Source: UBA3263 sp964586765 (GTDB lineage Bacteria > Bacteroidota > Bacteroidia > Bacteroidales > Muribaculaceae). Taken from it: a stretch of DNA of 64,000 nt. Under the pieces are notes generated by a model. It was not told the origin of the DNA and made no database searches. It was given only the letters and a program-made list of their open reading frames with translations. Shown in pieces: positions 51,134 through 59,600 of the stretch (position 1 is its first letter; the number at the start of each line of letters is the position of its first letter). A program made the position numbers and the translations under genes. The stretch spans positions 90,468 to 154,467 of the forward strand of contig CAZPHN010000002.1 of NCBI GenBank assembly GCA_964586765.1, given 5' to 3'.

Positions 51134-51955
51134 ATGAAAAGATCAGACCTAATCAAAAATATCCGCGAGAAACGCTCGTTCCTCTGCGTCGGACTCGACC
51201 CCGACATCAAAAAAATCCCCGCCCACCTGCTCGAAAAGGAAAATCCCCTTTACGAATTCTGCAAAGCCATAGTTGATGCCACCGCGCCTTACTGTGTGGC
51301 ATACAAGCCTAACCTTGCATTCTTCGAAAGCCTTGGTGCCGACGGACTCCGTCAGCTCGAAATGACCGTTGACCATATCCGTCGCAACCATCCTGACCAG
51401 TTCATCATTGCCGACGCAAAGCGTGGCGACATAGGCAACACCTCCGCCCTCTACGCCCGCGCCGCCTTCGAACACATGGGTGTCGACGCCATCACCGTCG
51501 CCCCCTACATGGGCGAAGACTCCGTCAAACCCTTCCTCGGCTACGAAGGAAAATGGGTAGTCCTCCTCGCCCTGACCTCAAATCCCGGCAGCCACGACTT
51601 CCAGCTCTCCACCGTCGACGGCACCGAAGAACGCCTCTTCGAAAAAGTAATCCGCACCTCCTCCGGCTGGGCAGGTCCCGAAGAAATGATGTACGTCGTA
51701 GGTGCCACACAGGGCAGAATGTTTGAAGACATCCGCCGTGTAGCCCCGAAATCTTTCCTCCTCGTGCCCGGAGTTGGCGCGCAGGGTGGTTCCCTCGAAG
51801 AAGTCTGCCGCTACGGCATGCTCCCCGACGGCGAATGTGGACTCCTTGTCAACTCCTCGCGCGGCATCATCTACGCATCCTCCGGCACCGACTTCGCCCA
51901 AGCCGCCGCCTCCGCCGCCGCCACCCTCGCCGCCCAAATGTCCACCCTCCTCTAA
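51134..51955 (+). CDS. pyrF: Orotidine-5'-phosphate decarboxylase
   Basis: A 273-aa UMP-forming decarboxylase of the longer archaeal/type-2 group. The substrate phosphate region is near LCVGLDPDIKKIP; the catalytic Lys-Asp array is in FIIADAKRGDIGNTSALYA; the phosphate loop is in LLVPGVGAQGGSLEE. Last gene of the plus-strand run; a bidirectional terminator lies at 52030-52071. Confidence 0.95.
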   Translation: MKRSDLIKNIREKRSFLCVGLDPDIKKIPAHLLEKENPLYEFCKAIVDATAPYCVAYKPNLAFFESLGADGLRQLEMTVDHIRRNHPDQFIIADAKRGDIGNTSALYARAAFEHMGVDAITVAPYMGEDSVKPFLGYEGKWVVLLALTSNPGSHDFQLSTVDGTEERLFEKVIRTSSGWAGPEEMMYVVGATQGRMFEDIRRVAPKSFLLVPGVGAQGGSLEEVCRYGMLPDGECGLLVNSSRGIIYASSGTDFAQAAASAAATLAAQMSTLL

Positions 51956-51975
51956 TCCCTCCCTCCGACCCCTCT

Positions 51976-52010
51976 GAGTTCTCCGAGTTCTCCGAGAACT
52001 CCGAGAACTC
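51976..52010. repeat. Intergenic GAGTTCTCC/GAGAACTCC nonamers
   Basis: Four 9-nt units: GAGTTCTCC twice, then GAGAACTCC and GAGAACTC. The two halves are inverted versions of each other (GAGTTCTC pairs with GAGAACTC). The same units encode the tandem-cupin linker at 26050-26124. Confidence 0.75.
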
Positions 52011-52029
52011 CCCGGAGCCCCAAAAACCT

Positions 52030-52071
52030 AAAGCGGGTATTCCCGGTTGTTGACCGAGGAGTACCCGCTTT
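52030..52071. terminator. Bidirectional terminator pyrF / second LRR gene
   Basis: AAAGCGGGTA pairs with TACCCGCTTT (10 bp). It lies between convergent pyrF and the LRR gene and has A-rich/T-rich flanks suitable for termination either way. Confidence 0.75.
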
Positions 52072-52089
52072 ATTGTGTGTCTGTCGTGA

Positions 52090-54495
52090 TTATAGAGCTA
52101 TCTTAAATACATCTTTCGCTCCGATATTTAGTAAATATACACCATTCGCCAGACCGGATATCATGGACTCTGAGGTGCGGCGGAGTTCTGAGCCGTTTAC
52201 GTCATAGACCACCACCTCTGTGTCTGCGTTCTTGCCTTTAATGATGATGCTGTTGCCGCGGGGGTAAACAATGAGCGGAGCTGTTGCGGTAGCCGCTGAC
52301 AAATCTGTAACGGTGTCATCAGCGTACGTAACCGTCAGCGTGTCATCACCCGAAAGCTTCGGAGTCTGATAATGATTGTCGGCGTTTACATCAGAGGTAA
52401 CATCCTCGCCGTTGAAATGGACGGTGTTGACTCTCTTGCCTGATTGAGGCATAAGGCTTACCAATACCCGGTCGCCTACATTAAAGTAATGCGCAACCTT
52501 GAGGTCTCCGCTCTCTATGGTCAGTCGGGAATCCTTGTCAGCAAGGAGTCCTACTTCGAGGGTCTGATTTGCTTCTGCTGCCTGAAGGGTAATATACTTA
52601 TTGGTGAGCTGGTCCATAACATCCTCTCCGTTCAGGGTAAGCGATGATATGTAATAGCCGTCGTGAGGAACAATGTGGACGGTGTGTGCAGCATCATTGA
52701 CGACTGATGACTGTTTGATACCGTCAATATAGACAGTTGATTCAGTTGAATCGGCATCGACAGTCAGATACGTCAGTGTCTTGAGTGTGATGCTATAGTT
52801 TTGACTGACCGAACTAAGTGATAGTACCCCTCCATGCATCTGTGATGTCATATCTACGCCGTTAGCAAATACCAGCGTATTCTCAGGCAGGGAGTTGAAT
52901 GACACAGATACAGGCTCATTGTCGCTTACACCGAAAACGTGGGTGCGATGTCCGTTTATGCTGACTGATTCCTGAATATCCTCCGCAGCGTTGACGGTAA
53001 CGATATTCAGGTCTCCCATATAAAGGTTTGGTCGATATAGGAGAGATTTTATTTTTCCACCTTTTGGGCCATATACTGCCTCAAAGTTACCAATTAAATT
53101 GCGATTATTATCTTCATCACCATCATAATAATAAGCGTTTTGAATATTCGCTAAAAATACTACAGTGGGTTTATGGTAATTAGAGTTATCATATCCGGTA
53201 TTAAACAGCATGTAACCCATTGAACTCTTTTGGACAGGATATGCATAATAAGTCAGGGTATGGTCAAGGTGGCTGATGTCGGGACCTCCTGAACCATAGC
53301 GATATGAGCCTATGAAGCCTGAAAAATCAAATATTTCCGTAATTTTGTCACACCATTCAAATGCGCCGTCATTGCAGATTCTGCCTGTATATGATTTTAT
53401 ATCTGAAGCCTGAGGGGTAACAAGCCATAGCTCTTTGACACTTTTGTTTATGTTATAGTCATATCCATTCCTGTAAATTAAGCCATCATTCATCTTATAG
53501 TAAACATTGCCGTCTGCAATTTCAACATTCTTAAGGTTTGGCAGATCTTTTTTGTGGAGTGGGTCAATTTCACATTTTTCACCTATAAATATATCCGTGA
53601 TATTTTTACCCTTGATTATGAGATTTGTTACGTCTGTACTCTCATCGGTGTCTGGATAACCATTGGAAAACGTTACGTTGGAATAACGTTGTATATACCA
53701 TCCGTCAATAGTGAGTTTCTGAAGATATTTGGGATTATTGAAGGCATAATATGTGCAATCGTAATCAAGTGTAAATTCGGTGTCTCTTTTTGCATCCGGA
53801 TATTTTATTAAATATTTTTTCCATTGCGTAGAATACAATACGCCATTTTCAGATTTAAAGTATTTGTTATCCGATTCTACAATTATCTCTTCCAGATTAT
53901 CATTCTCAAATGAACCATCATAGATATTTGTTACGCTGGCTGGAATAGTAATAGAGGTAATGGCAGTATTATTCATGAAATTTCTGCCAATAGTTTTCAA
54001 AGTTTCAGGTAAAGCGAGGTAGTTAAGGATTTTACAGTTTGAGAAAGCTTCTGCGCCTATTTGGGTTAAGCGTTTTGGTAGGGCAATAGCTCTCAAGGAA
54101 GTGCAGTTACTAAAAGCTCCGTATCCGATTTCAGTGATATTCGTTGCGGAAAGGTTTATATATGACAGGGATGTACAATTAGCGAACCCATTCCATGGTA
54201 TCGATGTTATATATGTTGACGAGAGTGTAACCGTTTGTAACTTAGGGCAGTTGCTGAAATCAAGAGCCGTTATAGGTAAAGGCGTACCTTCATATGATAC
54301 GGTAGACGGAATTGAAGCTGATGTGATAGTGCTTTTATTGACCGGCGAGATTGTAACAGTGTTTTGTGAAGACACGGTGTAGGTATAATTACCGATACTA
54401 AATGATGAGGGGACAGCTTTTGCACTTATCCGCGCTGACATGAGCAACATAATGAATATTGCTAAACGATAATGCAATGGTTTAAAATTTTGCAT
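52090..54495 (-). CDS. BspA-like LRR surface protein with tail domains
   Basis: An 801-aa secreted protein. The signal peptide is residues 1-27 (FIMLLMSARISAKAVPS). Residues ~30-200 are LRR_5 repeats (LDFSNCPKLQTVTLSSTYI, ISLR-like ITEIGYGAFSNCTSLRAI, ITIPASVTNIYDGSFENDNL). Residues ~200-480 are less regular, with a few more repeats. Residues ~500-720 are Ig/beta domains (VSINGHRTHVFGVSDNEP, LTVDADSTESTVYIDGI). The tail ELRRTSESMISGLANGVYLL resembles a type-IX C-terminal signal. Likely a surface binding protein; ligand unknown. Monocistronic, with a structured leader (54496-54805). Confidence 0.85.
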   Translation of the reverse strand: MQNFKPLHYRLAIFIMLLMSARISAKAVPSSFSIGNYTYTVSSQNTVTISPVNKSTITSASIPSTVSYEGTPLPITALDFSNCPKLQTVTLSSTYITSIPWNGFANCTSLSYINLSATNITEIGYGAFSNCTSLRAIALPKRLTQIGAEAFSNCKILNYLALPETLKTIGRNFMNNTAITSITIPASVTNIYDGSFENDNLEEIIVESDNKYFKSENGVLYSTQWKKYLIKYPDAKRDTEFTLDYDCTYYAFNNPKYLQKLTIDGWYIQRYSNVTFSNGYPDTDESTDVTNLIIKGKNITDIFIGEKCEIDPLHKKDLPNLKNVEIADGNVYYKMNDGLIYRNGYDYNINKSVKELWLVTPQASDIKSYTGRICNDGAFEWCDKITEIFDFSGFIGSYRYGSGGPDISHLDHTLTYYAYPVQKSSMGYMLFNTGYDNSNYHKPTVVFLANIQNAYYYDGDEDNNRNLIGNFEAVYGPKGGKIKSLLYRPNLYMGDLNIVTVNAAEDIQESVSINGHRTHVFGVSDNEPVSVSFNSLPENTLVFANGVDMTSQMHGGVLSLSSVSQNYSITLKTLTYLTVDADSTESTVYIDGIKQSSVVNDAAHTVHIVPHDGYYISSLTLNGEDVMDQLTNKYITLQAAEANQTLEVGLLADKDSRLTIESGDLKVAHYFNVGDRVLVSLMPQSGKRVNTVHFNGEDVTSDVNADNHYQTPKLSGDDTLTVTYADDTVTDLSAATATAPLIVYPRGNSIIIKGKNADTEVVVYDVNGSELRRTSESMISGLANGVYLLNIGAKDVFKIAL

Positions 54496-54805
54496 AAAAA
54501 ATGTAGAAAGACTGATATCCTGCCTCCTGACTCCCTAATTCGGCAATTACGTATGAATATAAGAAAAGAGGGGAATTCATCGCACCTCTATCATAGACAA
54601 ACTGGCTCGCCAAAGCCAACAGACTGAATGATATATGAGGGTAGAATAAACTGCCCCTCTGTGTTGTCTTATATGGATATACGACAATACAGAAAGAGCG
54701 TCTAATCTCACTCTGTCTCAGTCTGTTGTTGAATTGGCGATTCGTTTGTCTGAGAAAGAAAGCTTGACACTTTTCTTTTCCGGCGGTATTTCTCCTCCAC
54801 CGGAT
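54496..54805 (-). promoter_or_regulatory. Structured 5' leader of the second LRR gene
   Basis: The region has no credible ORF. Read leftward it can form a nested arm: 54744-54751 with 54595-54602 (8 bp), 54734-54740 with 54607-54613 (7 bp) and 54719-54728 with 54617-54626 (10 bp). Inside are hairpins TTGTC/GACAA (54664-54668 with 54683-54687) and GAGGG/CCCTC (54637-54641 with 54655-54659). Below the arm lies AGAGG/CCTCT (54567-54571 with 54585-54589). The arm's foot is 100 nt from the start codon, as in the first LRR leader. The sequence itself is not visibly related to that leader. Confidence 0.6.
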
Positions 54806-54809
54806 AGCG

Positions 54810-54817
54810 CAAAGTTA
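54810..54817 (-). promoter_or_regulatory. -7 promoter box for the second LRR gene
   Basis: TAACTTTG on the minus strand. It places the transcript start near 54805, about 310 nt before the start codon. Confidence 0.6.
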
Positions 54818-54918
54818 AGCAATTTTTTTGAGATAGACGCCCTGTTTAAGCAGTTTATTCTACAGAATTATGCTGATTTTTTGATTTACATATTTAGGAA
54901 TAAGTCTGAACTTTTCTG

Positions 54919-54926
54919 TATATTTG
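54919..54926 (+). promoter_or_regulatory. -7 promoter box for tamB-tamL
   Basis: TATATTTG, 36 nt before the tamB ATG; about 100 bp from the divergent LRR promoter. Confidence 0.55.
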
Positions 54927-54962
54927 CGGTTATAAATGTAGACACGTTTCAACTATTTATTT

Positions 54963-57900
54963 ATGACCGAAAATCAAGAGCAGTCTACTGAAACCGCTAA
55001 GAAGACGCATCACCCCCGCAGGTGGTGGCGTCTGTTATGGCTGATACCGTTGGTGCCGATAGCATTGGTGGTATTGGTTGTGGTGCTGCTCTATATTCCC
55101 GGTGTGCTTAACCTCATCGGCTCGTGGGCGTTGCCCAAGGTTGAGGATGCTTCGGGCATGCACATTGAGGTCGCGGATATGCGGCTCCGTTTCCCGCTGA
55201 CGCTCAGTGTCGAGGACGCTTTGGTCATTCAGCGTGGCGACACCATGCTGACGCTCAGGCGCGCCGATGTCGACGTTAACCCCCTGCCGCTGATTGCCGG
55301 CAAGGTGAAGGTGAGCGACGCCGTGGTGCGCGATGCTTTTTACCAGATGGGCGGTGCCGATTCGCTCTATATCGGTGCGAGAATTGACTCCGTTGGTGCC
55401 GCTGCTGTCATGAATCTGTCGTTCAGCGACATAAACGTTAAGCACGCCGATGTTGACGGCGCGCGCGTTCTCCTGCTGATGGGAACAGACACCACCGAGA
55501 CCCCCAAGGACACTACGGCGACTAAGCCGATGCTCATAACCTCCGGACCATTGTCGCTACGAAACATAGACTACCGCATGTCAATGGCGACGACCGGCGA
55601 CACCATCGCTGCCTCCGTTACCGAGGCGACTCTCTCGGAAGGTCGGCTCCTTGTTGCCGACACTATCGACATCAAGGCGGGAGTGCTGCAACTGAAACTC
55701 TCCCATGGACTTTACGGCAAGATAGGCGTCGAGCCCGTTGCCGGACTTGACCTTGACTGGCTCGAGCTGACACGCGCGGCGGCGATGGTCGATTCGTTTG
55801 CCATGCATGGCAGCGCGTTGCGCGTGCCGTTACGCCGGCTGACGCTGACCGAGCGTTGCGGTCTGGACCTGAGCGGCTCCGGCGTCTTCGAGATGGATTC
55901 GACCATGCTTGCCGCCCGCGGATTCAGAATTCAGGCAAACTCCACGTCGCTGACCCTTGACGCCGAGATGGGACTTGACTCCGTTGCCGCCAAGGCTCCG
56001 GTCATGTTGAAGGCCGCCGCAAGCGTCCTCCCCGCCGACGTCCTTTTAGCGATGCCCGCGTTGCTCCCCGTTCTGGCTCCGCTGCCTCAGGATTTACCCC
56101 TCCATCTGGGAGTGGACGCACACGGAACGATGGCACATCTGAGCGTCGACACCGTTTCCGCTTCCATGGAGCGTATTTTCGCGCTCCGGGGTGCCGCCTA
56201 TGTGGAAAACCTCAAGGATATGGAGCGTCTGAAGGCTGACGCGTCGCTCTCCGGTTCTATGACAAACCCCGCGCCGGTCAACGCCCTGCTCCCCAAGGGC
56301 TCAGGCATCCACGTTCCGCCCCTGTCGCTCAACGCTAAGGCTACCGCCAACGGCAATTCATATACCGCTGACCTTACCGCGCGCACCGGCTCCGGACGCC
56401 TTGCGCTGAAAGGCGCGATGAGCGGCTCCGCTCCCGGCTATAACGCCAATCTGCGCCTCGATTCCTTCCCCGTGGCGGCTTTCATGCCCGCTCTGGGCAT
56501 CGGAACCGTCAGCGGCTCTGTAAAAGCCTCAGGCATAGGTTTCAACCCTATGGCACGCGGCGCGAAGCTCAACGCCGAGGTCGATGTCCGTTCGCTTACC
56601 TACAAGGGTGACCATCTGGGCGGCGTCAGCCTGACCGCGCGCCTCGACACCGCGCTGCTTACCGCACGCCTGATTTCAAGAATGGCTCCCGTGCGCGTCA
56701 AGATTGACCTCAGCGGACATCTGCGCCCCAAGTCGATAGACTGGAACCTCGACGGCGACATAGCCAATATCGACCTCCGGGCATTGAAGATGACCGACTC
56801 GATTATGGGCGGCTCCATGCGCTTGGTTTCCAGCGGGTTCATGGTGCCCGGTCAGGACTCAATCAATGCCTCTGCCGCCATACGCGGCCTTAACTTCAAT
56901 TATGGCAAAATCAACCTACGTACCGACTCCTTGGGGCTCAATCTCCTTACCGGAAAGGCTCTTACGGAGGCGCGGGCGGGCAATCGCGGCTTGGACCTCA
57001 AGTTTGACGCACAGGCTCCGCTGAGCGAACTCGGCTCGAAATTCGGCACTGCCGCAACCTTGGCGCAAAAAATGTTTGCGTCGCGGATAGTTTATGCCGA
57101 CACGCTCGCCGACGCGCTGCCGCAGTTCAGCCTTTCGCTCGCCGCCGGGGCTGATAACCTTATAAACGACTATCTGCGTCCGCAGAAGATTTCCTTTGGC
57201 AATCTGAATCTTACGGCGCGCCGTGACTCGATAATCAACCTTGACGCGCGTGTCCTCGCGCTACGTTCCGGCGAGTCGCTCAGAATAGACACCTTGACCG
57301 CCTCTGTCCGCCAGTATGGACCTGCACTGACGCTCGACGTGGATATGGATAACCGTCCGGGAACGTTCGATGAGTTCGCCCATGTCTGCTTTGCGGGAAA
57401 ATGGGACCGCAACCGCGGCGATTTTAACCTCAAGCAGAGCAATATAGAAGGGAAAACCGGTTATAGCATCGGTTTGGGGCTTGAAACCACCGATTCGCTT
57501 CTTACCTTGACTTTCAACCCGCTCAATCCTATCATCGCTTACAAGGACTGGACCATCAACAAGGGTAATTACATATCGTACAATACGGCGACAAGGCGCA
57601 TTCAGGCAGACCTTGTGGCAACCGGCTCGGACTCGCGCCTGAAACTGGCGTCACACACCCGCCCGGCAAGCGAGACCGACTCGACCTCCATAGATGACCT
57701 GACGCTCCGTATCAACAACGTGCATCTTCAGGACTGGCTGAAAATCAACCCGTTCGCACCGCCCATTGCCGGCGATGCATCGGCTAACATCAGCCTCGTG
57801 GCAGGCGAGACGTCGCTCAACGGACAGGGCACCCTTAGCCTTGAAAACCTTACCTACGGCAAGCAGCGTGTGGGTGACCTTGACCTCAACCTCGACGTTA

Positions 57901-59600
57901 AGACAGACCGCTCCGGCTTTATCAACGCTACGGTCAATGCCGAAGTTGACGGCAAGCCCGCGCTTACCGCCCATGGCGTGATGAACGACACGACGCGCAC
58001 CGACCCGATGGCGGTTGACCTGCGCGTGATAGACCTCCCGTTACGCATAGCCAACCCGTTCCTGCCCAAGGAGTATGCCTCGCTGAGCGGCTCCCTGACC
58101 GGCGAGATGGATCTTACGGGCAAGTTCAGCGCGCCGGTGCTGAACGGCGCGATACGCTTCCGCGACGCCCGCGTAAAGGTAGGAATGATAGGCTCCTCGT
58201 TCACCTTCGACTCTGTCGACGTGCCGGTTGACAGCAACTTGGTCCGCTTCAACCGCTTTGCCATAACGGGCTCGAACGCCAACCCCCTATATATAGACGG
58301 TACGGTCAATATGCGCAATTTCTCCTCTCCGCGCTTGGATATAGACCTGAATGCCCGGAACATGCAGATAATCAACTCCAAAAAGGGTAAGACCGTCAAT
58401 GTTTACGGACGTGCGTTCATTGACCTTGACGCGAAGGTACATGGCTCCATGCAGTTCCTCAACGTCAACGCCCAGCTGGCATTGCTGCCGCAGACCAATG
58501 TGACCTACGTAGTCGAGTCGGCGGGTGCGTCAACCATCGGACTTCAGAATGACAACGACATGGTGCGCTTTGTCAACTTTGCCGACACCGCCGCAACCAT
58601 CAATGCGGACACGATTGCCACACCGTCGATGATGATGACCCTCAACGCACTGCTCGACATACGTCAGGGCTCAACCGTGACGGTCGACCTGAGTGCCGAC
58701 GGACAGAACCGCGCGCAAATCAAGGGCGAAGGCATACTTGACTACACCATGAGTCCGACGCAGCCTGACGGACGTCTGACCGGACGCTTCACCATCAACT
58801 CCGGTTTCTTCCGCTATTCGCTCCCGGTTATCTCGGAGAAGAACTTCTCGTTCAATCAGGGCAGCTACGTGGCGTTTAACGGACCGATACTTAACCCGAC
58901 GCTCAACATTCACGCCACGGACGACGTAAAAGCCAATGTTACCCGCTCAGGCGAGAACTCGCGTCTGGTAGTGTTTGACGTTATCCTCGGAGTGACCGGC
59001 ACCTTGGAGCGCATGGAGGTGGCGTTCGACTTGGAGACCAACGACGACATAACCGTTCAGAACGAACTGAGGTCCATGAGTCCGACCCAGCGCGCCAATC
59101 AGGCCATGAACCTGCTGCTCTACGGAGTTTACAGCGGACAGGGCACTACGGGCAACGCCAACCTGAGCGGCAACGCGCTCTACGGCTTCCTGACTTCGCA
59201 GCTCAACACATGGGCGGCAAACTCCATCAAGGGCGTTGACCTGAGCTTCGGCATGGATCAGTATGACCGCACGCGCGACGGCTCGACAAGCACTGCCACC
59301 CAGTATAGCTATCAGCTCTCCAAGTCGCTGTTTAACGACCGCTTCAAGATAGTAGTAGGCGGTAATTATTCGACCGATGCCAACGCCGAGGAGAACCTCG
59401 CGCAGAACCTTGTCAGCGATATCTCGTTCGAGTATCTGCTCAATGACGCGGGCTCGATGTATGTCCGGCTGTTCCGCCATACGGGCTATGAGTCAATCCT
59501 TGAAGGCGAAGTGACTCAGACGGGTGTCGGTTTCGTGATGAGACGTAAGGTAAGTCGTCTTGGCGATTTGTTTATTTTCCGCAAAAATCAGAAAAAATGA
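54963..59600 (+). CDS. tamB: TamB, translocation and assembly module
   Basis: A 1545-aa inner-membrane-anchored AsmA/TamB-type protein. The N-terminal TM is at ~22-50 (LWLIPLVPIALVVLVVVLLY). A very long periplasmic beta-taco body follows with repeated beta strands, a hydrophobic groove that bridges the envelope. The C-terminal TamB/DUF490 domain is at ~1200-1540 (DGRLTGRFTINSGFFRYSLP, FDLETNDDITVQNELRSMSP, FGMDQYD). It works with an Omp85 protein, here the next gene (4-nt overlap), in outer-membrane assembly or lipid transport. Confidence 0.92.
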   Translation: MTENQEQSTETAKKTHHPRRWWRLLWLIPLVPIALVVLVVVLLYIPGVLNLIGSWALPKVEDASGMHIEVADMRLRFPLTLSVEDALVIQRGDTMLTLRRADVDVNPLPLIAGKVKVSDAVVRDAFYQMGGADSLYIGARIDSVGAAAVMNLSFSDINVKHADVDGARVLLLMGTDTTETPKDTTATKPMLITSGPLSLRNIDYRMSMATTGDTIAASVTEATLSEGRLLVADTIDIKAGVLQLKLSHGLYGKIGVEPVAGLDLDWLELTRAAAMVDSFAMHGSALRVPLRRLTLTERCGLDLSGSGVFEMDSTMLAARGFRIQANSTSLTLDAEMGLDSVAAKAPVMLKAAASVLPADVLLAMPALLPVLAPLPQDLPLHLGVDAHGTMAHLSVDTVSASMERIFALRGAAYVENLKDMERLKADASLSGSMTNPAPVNALLPKGSGIHVPPLSLNAKATANGNSYTADLTARTGSGRLALKGAMSGSAPGYNANLRLDSFPVAAFMPALGIGTVSGSVKASGIGFNPMARGAKLNAEVDVRSLTYKGDHLGGVSLTARLDTALLTARLISRMAPVRVKIDLSGHLRPKSIDWNLDGDIANIDLRALKMTDSIMGGSMRLVSSGFMVPGQDSINASAAIRGLNFNYGKINLRTDSLGLNLLTGKALTEARAGNRGLDLKFDAQAPLSELGSKFGTAATLAQKMFASRIVYADTLADALPQFSLSLAAGADNLINDYLRPQKISFGNLNLTARRDSIINLDARVLALRSGESLRIDTLTASVRQYGPALTLDVDMDNRPGTFDEFAHVCFAGKWDRNRGDFNLKQSNIEGKTGYSIGLGLETTDSLLTLTFNPLNPIIAYKDWTINKGNYISYNTATRRIQADLVATGSDSRLKLASHTRPASETDSTSIDDLTLRINNVHLQDWLKINPFAPPIAGDASANISLVAGETSLNGQGTLSLENLTYGKQRVGDLDLNLDVKTDRSGFINATVNAEVDGKPALTAHGVMNDTTRTDPMAVDLRVIDLPLRIANPFLPKEYASLSGSLTGEMDLTGKFSAPVLNGAIRFRDARVKVGMIGSSFTFDSVDVPVDSNLVRFNRFAITGSNANPLYIDGTVNMRNFSSPRLDIDLNARNMQIINSKKGKTVNVYGRAFIDLDAKVHGSMQFLNVNAQLALLPQTNVTYVVESAGASTIGLQNDNDMVRFVNFADTAATINADTIATPSMMMTLNALLDIRQGSTVTVDLSADGQNRAQIKGEGILDYTMSPTQPDGRLTGRFTINSGFFRYSLPVISEKNFSFNQGSYVAFNGPILNPTLNIHATDDVKANVTRSGENSRLVVFDVILGVTGTLERMEVAFDLETNDDITVQNELRSMSPTQRANQAMNLLLYGVYSGQGTTGNANLSGNALYGFLTSQLNTWAANSIKGVDLSFGMDQYDRTRDGSTSTATQYSYQLSKSLFNDRFKIVVGGNYSTDANAEENLAQNLVSDISFEYLLNDAGSMYVRLFRHTGYESILEGEVTQTGVGFVMRRKVSRLGDLFIFRKNQKK

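Noticed and set aside
54734..54991. Plus-strand 85-codon frame upstream of tamB
   Set aside because: It overlaps the LRR promoter and leader and the tamB start, and lacks a promoter box of its own in the right place.
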